From: Galeopsis tetrahit
Lineage: Eukaryota > Streptophyta > Magnoliopsida > Lamiales > Lamiaceae
Length of the DNA: 64,000 nucleotides
Reading direction: 5' to 3'
Assembly (NCBI GenBank): GCA_963675135.1
Contig: OY776130.1
Location: 21,878,001-21,942,000, forward strand
The notes below the pieces were generated by a model. That model saw nothing but the letters and a program-made list of their open reading frames with translations. It ran no database searches and was not told the DNA's origin. Below are positions 22,694-31,829 of the stretch, one piece after another (within the stretch, counting starts at the first letter, position 1; each line of letters opens with the position of its first letter). Made by a program: the position numbers and the translations under genes.

Positions 22694-24917
22694 CTATAGG
22701 CAAGTAGGATCTAAATCAATTAGTCCTAGACTAATGCATAACTCACGAAATCGTGCCTCAGCTAGTGGTTTTGTAAATATATCAGCTCTTTGAAAATCAG
22801 TATGAACCTTTTCCATGTGAATATCCTTCTTTTCTACATGATCACGTATGAAATGATGCTTCACATCAACATGCTTACAACGTGTGAGCAGCATATGCAA
22901 GGAACAGTCGAATGGCTTCTAGTCTAGCAACAGGAGCATAAGTTTCATCATAGTCTATGCCTTCAGCTTGTGAGTAGCCTTGGGCGACTAGTCTAGCCTT
23001 ATTCCTAACGACTAAATCATTCTCATCTTTCTTATTTTTAAAAATCCATCTAGTGCCAACTACATTATGATGTTTCGGCCTATCGACAAGTTCCCAGACG
23101 TCGTTTCGAACAAACTGGTTCAACTCGTCTTGCATAGCGATGATCCAATTACTATCAGCCAATGCCTCTTTAACAGTGGTAGGCTCAATAGCAGAGAGGA
23201 AACAACACCAGCAAAACATAGTTGGACTCAGCTGTTCTTGCGACTCAAAGAGTTGTCGTCTAGTCTTCACACCAATAGTAGAGTCACCAATGATATTTTC
23301 AGTATCATGCGCAGATCTCCATGTTTTCCTATTCTTAACAGGAATACTATCATCTTCTATGTCGTGTATAACATCATGCATATCAACATCGTTTGTATCA
23401 TCAACTAGAGTAGTAGAGTCAACTAGAGCAGGCATGTCTACTGGTCTAGAAGACTTACCTTGAGCACTTACCTTCTCCTTTTCATCAGAATCGAGAGCTT
23501 TTAGGAATGGGTTGTAGGCTTGAACGGATTCATATATCTCTGAATTTTTGTCAGTTTCGATCGGTAGATCAGTTGCTTTCTCACTGATCTTGTTGGCAGA
23601 CGAGTCCTGTTGAGATTCATCGAAAACCACATGTGGTGTTTCTTCCACACAAAGAGTTGAGCGGTTGAATACTCTAAATGCTTTGCTAGTCGAGGAGTAT
23701 CCTAAGAATATCCCCTCGTCTGCTTTAGCGTCGAAAGCATTCAACTTGCTCTTTCCATTGTTGTGAATGAAACACTTACAACCAAATATATAGAAGTATG
23801 AAACTCTTGGTTTTCTACCTTTCCAAACCTCATAAGGAGTCTTGCCTAGAGCTTTATTGATCGCGCTTCTATTCTGTGGGTGGCATGCAGTGTTGATAGC
23901 TTCAGCCCAAAACTTTTGAGGTGTGTTGAACTCGGCTATCATGGTTCTACAGGCTTCTTTGAGAGTTCGATTCCTTCTTTCAGCTACACCGTTCTGTTGT
24001 GGTGTCCTAGCTGCACTAGTAAGGTGCTGGATACCACGTTTAGTACAAAATTCTTTGATATAGCAATTAATGAACTCAGTTCCCTTGTCAGTTCGAATTT
24101 TGACAATAGACTGGTTCTTCTCAACTTGTAACTTCTTCAACAGATCAGGTAGAAGTGTTTGTGTATCACTCTTCTTGTGTAGGAAGATTACCCAAGTAAA
24201 CTTAGAATAGTCGTCTACAACAACAAGTGTGTACCTTCTACCATTCAAAGTTGGAGGAGTTATTGGACCATGAAGATCCATATGTAGGAGTTCTAGGAAT
24301 CTACTAGTTGAGAGAGTAGGAATTGACTTAAATGAACCTTTAACCTGTTTACCCTGTTGACAAGCTGTGCATACATGTGACTTGTAGTAAACTTCATTGG
24401 GAATACCTTCAACAAGGTAATCTCTGGCTATCTTATTAAGAACTTTAAAGTTTAGATGACAAAGGCGTCTGTGCCAGAGCCAGCCAAGTTCTTTAGGATT
24501 CTTAGTAAGTAGACAGGTGTCCCTCGGACAACTGTTCCAATTCACTATGTACACACTTCCTTGTCTTACGCCGACTAGTAGGACTGTGTGCGTCCTTTTG
24601 TCAATGATCTCGCATTTGCGGCTCTTGAACTGCACTTTGTAACCACGATCACAAAATTGTGAAACAGAGAGTAAATTATATTTCAAACCTTCAACATATG
24701 AGACATCTTGAATCTCAACGTCTCCATTCCGGATGTAACCAAATCCTTTAGTGACAGCAGTGGAGCTATCACCAAATATCACTTTTGGTCCTTCCTGCTC
24801 ATGGTAGCTTGACAAGAGAGCCTTGGTACCAGTCATGTGGTGCGAACAACCACTGTCTATGTACCAGGTTTCTCCTACTGAGCCACCCTTCTTATATAAG
24901 TCAAGTCGACCCTGCAA
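22694..24917 (-). pseudogene. pol: A1 pol with reverse transcriptase/RNase H deletion
   Basis: The protease (DSGCSHHMTG near 24830-24865), integrase zinc region (24350-24490) and integrase core (about 23980-24290) are intact. The reverse transcriptase N-terminus follows, to AYAAH near 22890. There the frame jumps to the RNase H C-terminus (RCKHVDVKHHFIRDH). By comparison with A2, about 1033 bp (A2 42544-43576) are missing, taking the YVDD palm and most of RNase H; the bases CA are shared at the join. The deletion also shifts the frame, giving an early stop at 22875-22877. This copy cannot make reverse transcriptase and would need one from elsewhere. Confidence 0.9.
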
Positions 24918-24951
24918 TAGATGATATTCAATAATTTAGGTACCCTGTTGT
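24918..24951 (-). other. A1 gag-pol boundary
   Basis: After the gag TAA there are 34 bases before the pol frame, which is shifted by one relative to gag. The segment includes GGGTACCTAAA and ends TTGCAGGG. The matching stretch in A2 is 33 bases and stays in the gag frame. Confidence 0.6.
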
Positions 24952-27504
24952 TTATTGGGGTCCTTGGGGGTTAGTCATGTTCAGAGGAATCCAGATATAC
25001 ATTGGAGTCTTGAACAAGTTTGATCTTTTAAGCTTTCGCCCATATTTGTTACAAAATAAGACCTTGTTGTCCTTCTCTGGCCTATCAGTCGAGTTCGGGT
25101 CTACTCTTTGGAGATAGCCTTTCGACTTGATCTCTACTTGAGCAGGCACTTGTCTACGATAGTCAGAGTAGGGTTTGAATGCATTAGGTCCATACGGTTT
25201 ATAGACGCGTTTGGGTCTTTCCTCACTTAAAATATCGTATGATAGAGGTGGAGGATATAGAACAGGTTGTGTACGATATTTTGGAGCTACCTGTCTAGGT
25301 CTAGATGAGTAGAGTTGGGACTGCCTTATGAAAGGAGGTCTAGACTCTTGTCGTCTAGTCTGTACCTGTCTAGTACTCGTCTCCTTAGGATACCAATCCT
25401 CGTATCTGACCTGGTTGGGTCGTCCACGATTAGTGGTCCTTTGAAGATTAGTTCTAGATGGAACTGGCTTGTTGTTAGCATTCTTTTTACCCACCTTGGT
25501 AATCGGAATGTTAACTTGAGCTTGTTTAGATACAGTACCTTTAGAAGGAGTTCCAATATCGTATAACATTGGTCCTTTTCCTTTATCATTTGGCAAAAGT
25601 CTTGATTTAATAGTAGTAGGGTTCTTAATGACTCGAGTAGACGAGCTAGATGACTCAGCACCTATACCAGTCTTGTCAGCTGGATCTCTATACCTATCTA
25701 ACAGTTCAAGGTTAATCTTTGAAGAGTTAACCAGGTCAGTAAGTTTGAGATCAAGTGTGACAACCTCGGTCTCTAAGAACTTATTACGTTCTTCAAGTCT
25801 GTTGCACTTGTTCTTTAAAACATTGAATTCATTTTTCTCAGTTGCATGTGTCTTAAGTAGGTCTTGATATAACCTGTCTGTCAATGCACACTTTTCTTTG
25901 AGTTGTCTCAACTCTTCAGTCAAGCGTTCATTTAGGACTGTTATATTAGGATCTACTTTAGACTGAGCTTCCTTAAGATCAATGATTTCTTGTTTTAATG
26001 CAATGTTTTCATCACTGACTTCAATGAAGGCTTGGTTAGCAAGTAGAAGGTCGTCCTCAACTGCACTAGTCGAGTGCTGAAGACTACTTCCTACTTCACT
26101 ACTGGTAGTATCACTTTCATCAGTTTCTGAATCATCACAAGATTGAAAAGATGTAGCAGATGATACCTCTTGGTCGATTTTAGCCATGCAGCATAGACCA
26201 TCATCTACTATGAATGCTTCGTCGTGATCTTGATCAGTTGAGTGACTAGATACGGACGATGGTAACTCGTCTGAATTTGAATCAGAGTCATCATTAGCCA
26301 TCATTGCCCTCTTGCCACGGTTGTATCTTCTTTCTCTTCGAGCTTTACGTTCTTCTCTATCGTCAGTGCTCAGGTCTGGACATTCATAAATGTAATGACC
26401 TGGCTTTTCACAGTTGTAGCACAAGAGATCATTAGTAGCCTTTTTAATAGGAGATTTATCCCTACGTTTATCACGTCTATCGGAACGTTGAATCTTCCTA
26501 TCGTCAGACTCTTTATCTCGCCTATTACCTTTCGAGACTTCGTCTCTCCTTTCGGATGAGTTTCGGTCTCGTCTGGTCTCAGACGAGTTCTTAGACGTAG
26601 CAGCTCTATGATCCCTATAGAACTTCTTGTATCTTCCGAAGCGTTTGTTGAGCCTATCAAACTTTCTAACCATGAGACTCATCTGATCCTTCAAACTGAG
26701 ATCAGTATCTAACTCATCTTTCACAGAGGCAGACTTAGTTCTAGACTTGGACCTGTCTACCTTAGAAGACTTGGAAGAGCTAGATTTAAAGGCAATGTTC
26801 TTAGATACAGCATGTTCTCTATCACTACTGGCTAGTGGTTCATCTTCGTCTAAATCAAACTCATGAGCCTTCAGAGTTTGAAACATAGTCTCTGCACTCC
26901 AGGCATCTATGTTTTGGGTATTCTTAACAAGCATCTTTACCATTTTCCATCGAGGATCTAAGCTCTTAAGAATCCTAAGATTGATTTCACGAGGAGTATA
27001 AGTTTTACCAAGAACTTCAAGGTCATTCATGATTTTGGTAAAACGAGTATCCAGCTGGTCGACAGTTTCGCCAGCTTTCATCCGAAATGATTCAAATCTT
27101 TGGACAGCAGTGGATAATTTGCTTTCCTTGATTAGGGAAGTCCCTTCACAAAGGATAGCTAGTCTGTCCCACATCTCTTTGGCAGTTTTACATTTTAACA
27201 CTTTTCCTAGATACTCGTTAGGAAGGGTGTGTAAAATATAATTCTTTGCCAAACTATCCAAATTATTTTGACGCATTTCTTCTGAGGTTAGATCTGACCT
27301 TGGTTTCTTGACGAGAGTGCCAATTGGTTTTCTTGGGTCAAGAACAACAGTATTTGGAATCATCGTAACAATGGGTCCTTCTGTGATGACAGAGATCATT
27401 AGGTCGTGCGTGGAACTGAAAATAGCTTCCATTCGCAGCTTCCAGTAGTCATAGTCCTGAACCTGGAACTTGGGTAGTTTGTTAGCGCTGATCTCAAGAG
27501 ACAT
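24952..27504 (-). CDS. gag: A1 Gag polyprotein (850 aa), intact
   Basis: This forms the virus-like particle and binds the element RNA. The ATG at 27502-27504 begins MSLEISANKLPKF, identical to A2 over this stretch. The N-terminal copia Gag region contains KLPKFQVQDYDYWKLRM (residues about 9-25). The UBN2-like capsid region follows, and the zinc knuckle CYNCEKPGHYIYEC lies near residue 361. An acidic/Ser region, a coiled coil (about 490-640) and a basic C-terminal part with many Arg/Tyr/Pro complete it. It ends in a TAA at the same residue as A2 (TNPQGPQ). An upstream open extension without conservation is ignored. It is close to A2 Gag throughout. Confidence 0.92.
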   Translation of the reverse strand: MSLEISANKLPKFQVQDYDYWKLRMEAIFSSTHDLMISVITEGPIVTMIPNTVVLDPRKPIGTLVKKPRSDLTSEEMRQNNLDSLAKNYILHTLPNEYLGKVLKCKTAKEMWDRLAILCEGTSLIKESKLSTAVQRFESFRMKAGETVDQLDTRFTKIMNDLEVLGKTYTPREINLRILKSLDPRWKMVKMLVKNTQNIDAWSAETMFQTLKAHEFDLDEDEPLASSDREHAVSKNIAFKSSSSKSSKVDRSKSRTKSASVKDELDTDLSLKDQMSLMVRKFDRLNKRFGRYKKFYRDHRAATSKNSSETRRDRNSSERRDEVSKGNRRDKESDDRKIQRSDRRDKRRDKSPIKKATNDLLCYNCEKPGHYIYECPDLSTDDREERKARRERRYNRGKRAMMANDDSDSNSDELPSSVSSHSTDQDHDEAFIVDDGLCCMAKIDQEVSSATSFQSCDDSETDESDTTSSEVGSSLQHSTSAVEDDLLLANQAFIEVSDENIALKQEIIDLKEAQSKVDPNITVLNERLTEELRQLKEKCALTDRLYQDLLKTHATEKNEFNVLKNKCNRLEERNKFLETEVVTLDLKLTDLVNSSKINLELLDRYRDPADKTGIGAESSSSSTRVIKNPTTIKSRLLPNDKGKGPMLYDIGTPSKGTVSKQAQVNIPITKVGKKNANNKPVPSRTNLQRTTNRGRPNQVRYEDWYPKETSTRQVQTRRQESRPPFIRQSQLYSSRPRQVAPKYRTQPVLYPPPLSYDILSEERPKRVYKPYGPNAFKPYSDYRRQVPAQVEIKSKGYLQRVDPNSTDRPEKDNKVLFCNKYGRKLKRSNLFKTPMYIWIPLNMTNPQGPQ

Positions 27505-27689
27505 GATTTCAAGAAAATGAGTGCTAAGTAGAGTTATGATCAAGAAAAGCAAGTAGTTCAAGTACAGGGAACACGAAACAGATATAACAACAGTATTTGA
27601 TCAAGAACACGTAAACAAGAACAATCAAGAACCAAGACTTCACCCTAAGTCTAAGTCGGTTATCAAGAAACAGCAGTTCGTGAACCACT

Positions 27690-27701
27690 GCTCTGATACC
27701 A
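27690..27701 (-). other. A1 primer-binding site
   Basis: The reverse complement reads TGGTATCAGAGC, complementary to the 3' end of initiator-methionine tRNA. In a normal copy the LTR terminus TGTAGGTCC would follow on the + strand after two bases. Here the sequence instead runs into an LTR interior in the opposite sense. Confidence 0.9.
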
Positions 27702-27705
27702 CTTG

Positions 27706-28432
27706 GTGGATAGATAAGAAGATTCAGTTGAAGGTAGTTATCAAGAAAAGTTGGTTACAACTTACAAAGTTCTTGAAGATTGAAAGTTATAAATACTTCG
27801 TGATGATGATCATTTTAAGACTACTGCAAATACGTATACTGAAGCTACATACTGAAGATATATTGAAGATTACTCTCAGAGTTTATTAGAGTTCAGAAAG
27901 CAAGTCAGAAGTGAAGTGAAGAAATCCAGAAGACTGCTACTGAAGATCAGAGAAGTTTTTAGTTTTGTTGTTTTTATCAAGTTGCTAGATACTTGTTAAA
28001 TTTCTAGTTAGATCGTAGACATATCTGGAGGTATAGTCTGTTGAAGATCTAAGTCTTCTTCTTGGGACTCAAAAGACAGGAATTACACACTTGTACTCGA
28101 TTGGAAGAGTTTAGTGGAAACATCACAACTGGGTTTGTGAGAGTGGATGTAGACAAGTTGTCGAACCACTATAAATCTTTGTGTGTTGTTTGCTTTACTG
28201 TTTTAATTGTTTAATTGCTTAACTGTTTTAACTACTAAACTAGACAAGTTGAGTATAGAACAGAGTTCTCGAATTTGATAAGTTGAGTATAAACTTAAAT
28301 TGGGCTCATTGTTAATTTCGTATTCCGCATATTGTATTCTGATATTTCGATAGATTTTTGAAAAGTCTATTCACCCCCCTCTAGACATTTTCACTAGCTT
28401 ACTCGTTATTAACTCAACTTTGGGGACCTACA
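27706..28432 (+). repeat. A1 right outer LTR piece (LTR base about 572 to end, + sense)
   Basis: This is the second half of the A-family LTR including the TATA box (27788-27795), R and U5, ending GGGGACCTACA before the right ACAAC duplication. Its first ~88 bases are a perfect inverted copy of 17506-17593, so this stretch of LTR is present twice in opposite senses at the two ends of the element. Confidence 0.9.
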
Positions 28433-28697
28433 ACAACCTGCAGTAGACACATGATAATTTGCAAACAAATTAAGCAAGGCAGTAGACAAATATCAAGTGG
28501 AACCATAATTAAGCAAGTTGCAATAAACAACCTAACATCTAGAAAAAAATAAATAACAAGTGTATCAGGTTTTCAGAATTCAAACTTAAACATTAATACA
28601 AAGGTTGAACTGAATAAATGGCTTATATTGCTGTGGTAACAGCTGCAGCATCAACTTCCTGCACCATAGCCATTGTGGAATTCAGATCTCCCCCTGT
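28433..28697 (-). other. C 3' untranslated region, proximal part
   Basis: This continues C between its ORF2 stop and the A1 insertion point. The first five bases, ACAAC, are the right target duplication of A1. It is non-coding. Confidence 0.75.
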
Positions 28698-29715
28698 CTA
28701 GCAGCTTCCACCAGGAAGATCACCATACAAGGTGTCCATCTCAGCAGCATCATCATCATCTCCTTCATCAACAAAGTAAGTAGATGCAAGGTGTGCAACT
28801 ACATCAGTAACAGCAGCATCAGGTCCATCACCAGCATCAGCAGCAGCTGGAACTCCTTCATCATTTATCTCCTCAATGACTACACTATAGTTGGATGGTG
28901 GTGGTACTCCCCCTATTGTAGGTGAAAGGAGGTTGGTCCACCTGTCCTTCAGGAACTGAAGTTCATCTATTGTTTCCTGCAAGTGTTGGAGTTGGAGTTT
29001 GATGAATTCCTGTGAAAGATACACATTACCAGAAATGTTGATACGGATGTTCTCAACATTTGGGGTTGCATTTCTGTGTCTTGGTCTGGATGATTCAGGA
29101 TGATCAGTAGTAGAGGGTCTGGAAGGTTCTGGTTGAGCAGAAGTAGAGGGTCTGTGCTGATGTTCAGTACTAGGAGCAATCAAAGGTAAATCAATAACTC
29201 TATCCCCAGTGAGTAAGGCAGGAGCTATGGCCAACAGTGGAAATCTCCCCCTCAACACATCAGTGTTCTTGGCAACAAGTCCATGATGCCTCAAGTAGTT
29301 AGAAATCAGAACAGGATAGGGTAAATTGCCTTTCTCAGAAACTCTCCCAGTAAATCTCATCATATGTTGGAAAATTGAGAGACCTAAATTGAATCTCTTA
29401 AGCACATAAATCCTATACATCAAAACAGCTTGATCCTTTGTGATCTTGGTAGTATTTGTGGTGGGAATCCAATTGTAGATAATGAGTTTGTATAACACAG
29501 AGTGTAGGGAAGTGAGGTCTTTGGCTAGCATCTGTCTAGTCCACTTAACTACCCTACCACCAGTTATAGCAGAAATAACCACATCCATGTCAGGTTCTTC
29601 ATCAACCTCAACATTGGGAATTTCCAAAAATTCATTTATCAATTCAGGAGTAAAAGGTACGTCCCTCCCCCTAAAATTAACAGTCCCATACCACTTAGAA
29701 GATCTCCTACCAGTG
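28698..29715 (-). pseudogene. C ORF2, C-terminal part (interrupted by B2)
   Basis: This continues the frame of 56525-57812 across the B2 insertion; counting the CAGTG duplication once, the two parts make one open frame of 766 codons. The globular domain here contains KWYGTVNFRGRDVPF, INEFLEIPNVEVDEEPD, RQMLAKDLTSLHSVLYKLI and NWIPTTNT. This resembles what databases call a putative plant transposon protein domain (my recollection, not a search). Asp/Ala-rich sequence ends it. The function is unknown. B2 is the only lesion. Confidence 0.82.
29711..29715. other. Left target-site duplication of B2 (CAGTG)
   Basis: CAGTG directly precedes the B2 LTR here and directly follows it at 56525-56529. 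Confidence 0.95.
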
Positions 29716-31357
29716 TGTTGGTCCTGAAAGGAGTATATAACAAGTGTATGGGGGGAGGGGTAATACACTTGTATGCAAATTCTTTTAACTTTGATCAAAC
29801 TAGAGCTCAACAAGGTTGTCTTGGACAACTCTGCTGAAGATGATTAACTCTTCTAAGATAATCAGACTACTAAGTACTATTGAGTACTTAGTTGAATAAC
29901 TATCTAGGGGAGTTATATGTGCGGAATAGTGGTTGGCCCTTTTAGTTTAGACTCCTTTAGTTTCTGAAATTCCTTAGGCAAACAATACAGTCCAGTTTCA
30001 GGGAACTTGTCCAAATAGGTTTTGCACAGTCTTTGAATGTGTAATCTTTGAAATATCAGTTTTGTGTGCAGTGTTGAATGTATGAAAGTACTTTGAAAGT
30101 AAATCAACACAGGAGTTTATAGTGGTTCAGAGACTCAAGCTCCTACATCCACTTTCCCCGATTTAACAGGATAATTCCTTCTCTCTTGGAATTAACTCGT
30201 TTTATAGTGCCAAGGTGCACTTGATCAAGAACACCACTCTTTGGTGAATTGATCCCTAGGATGTCTAGAGTCCTAGTACCCTCTTCTCAACTCAGAACTG
30301 AACTGTTCTTCTCTCAACAGTCAGCTCCTACCACTTCTACTACTACAACCTTCTCTCTTTCACTCTTGAAAGGGGTAAGGGTTGAAGTAAGGTTCCAACT
30401 AATGAGATATCCTTTACAATGAAGATCAGTGTATAAGGATAGGATATCTCTCTAAGCTTGTGTATGGATATACAATGTAGTGCAGCTTAGATGAAGTGTT
30501 TGAAGACTAAGATAATCTTTGAAAGCTTTGAAAGCACTCTAGCTTGTAAGAACTTGAGGTTAGTTGGATTGTGTTGAGGTGCTTTCAAATGGTCTTCACA
30601 CTTCTGTATTTATAGACAAATGAAGAATTTGCCCGTTGGAGAGGCAGCCTCCAATGTCCATAAATGTTTTCTTTTAGTTCTTCAACTTTGAAGACAGATT
30701 CTTGATAGTGACATGTCCTCATTTGGGAAATAAACGGCTGTTAAGACTTTGTCTTCTTTCTGCAGCACTCTACCCAATGTCTGACTTTCAGATTCTCTTG
30801 TTAGGACTTGGTCATGGCTTCTGAAGGTTGTTCCAATGATAGGACAACATTCCTCATCATTTGGACAACTCTCTTTATCACTATCAGGAGTCTTGCTTAT
30901 GAGCAAGGTTGGCTTGCTCTTCTTCATATGACTTGGCTCATACCCTTTGTTTCACTTCAAGGTGATCTTAGCATGTTGATTTGTAGTTCTTTAGGGTGTG
31001 GTTGTCTCTATTTCTTCAGCATAGTTGACCTCAAGCTTTCAATACACTTCTTCTGAATTGATTGTGCTGAGACAACTCCTCTGGACAACTCTCCTGATCG
31101 GCATAGTTGTTCTTCAAAAAGACTTAGTGTTGTATTCAGAGTTTGAGCTTTGAGGGGACTTGTTCTTGATGGACTTCAAAGCAAATGTTCCCCCTCAAAT
31201 TGTGCATCTAATCAACTAAGAGCTACCTAACATATTAGCTCCTCATCTAGCCTTTATACTATATGTTCTAACATTTCTAGAACATACTCAACTTGACTTA
31301 GGCATGTCTCAGGGGGTTTTGGTATTAGTCAAAACATATCTCATTTTATTCCCAACA
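29716..31357 (-). repeat. B2 3' LTR (1642 bp)
   Basis: On the + strand it runs from TGTTGGTCCTGAAAGGAG to TATTCCCAACA and pairs with 54888-56524. The reverse-complement polypurine tract lies immediately to the right. A TATA box (sense strand) is at 30607-30614. Confidence 0.95.
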
Positions 31358-31372
31358 ATTTCCCCCTTTTTG
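31358..31372 (-). other. B2 polypurine tract
   Basis: The reverse complement reads CAAAAAGGGGGAAAT, identical to that of A1, A2 and B1. Confidence 0.88.
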
Positions 31373-31829
31373 ATGATGCCAAAACCTATACAACTTATGC
31401 AAAAGTGACTTAGGCTAAACCTATTACATTTGTCTTCAGAAGATATGACTAAGGTCAATTATCCTGAAAAGCAATGTGTTAGTGTATTCACCATTCATGT
31501 TGCAAATAGGTTTCATAGATAGGCATAGAGAGATGAGTGTTTATTGATTCAAAATAAGTTCAACTATCATTCATTTGAAAATCATTACAAGCATGTTGAT
31601 AGTTGAAATTAACATATCAGAGCATGAATCAAAAACACTAATTACATCAGAGCATTTCAATATAACAACTTAGAGCATATACAAGTTTTTCATCATTAGA
31701 GTACAATGCTTATATCAGTGCAATCCAGAGCATATCAGAGCAAACAGATTATCATAGCACACCACATCAGCAATCTTGACCACATTTCAGCATAGTTGAT
31801 CAATAAAAAGGTCAGAAGACTTGGCCATT
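31373..31829 (-). other. B2 3' untranslated region
   Basis: About 460 bp of AT-rich sequence between the ORF2 stop and the polypurine tract; no gene seen. Confidence 0.7.

Larger units (their letters stand above)
17341..28432. mobile_element. Element A1: SIRE-like element with inverted body between + oriented LTR ends
   Basis: The outer ends are those of a + strand A-family LTR: TGTTGGGATATG at 17341 and GGGGACCTACA at 28432, flanked by a perfect ACAAC duplication (17336-17340 and 28433-28437). Everything between about 17506 and 27703 lies in the opposite sense: part of U3, polypurine tract, ORF2, pol, gag and PBS read on the - strand. The left LTR piece is 165 bp and is followed by its own perfect inverted copy. 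The right piece is the last ~727 bp of the LTR. One integration event is implied by the single target duplication. Confidence 0.9.

Noticed and set aside
17341..28432. A1 as two unrelated insertions, a + strand solo LTR and a - strand element.
   Set aside because: There is one target duplication, no second pair of LTR termini or duplication inside, and the opposing LTR pieces are identical where they overlap.
17341..28432. Autointegration (integrase joining an LTR end into the same DNA) as the origin of A1.
   Set aside because: Autointegration would leave an LTR terminus (CTACA or TGTTGG) at an internal join. Neither internal join has one; they show microhomology and the PBS boundary instead.
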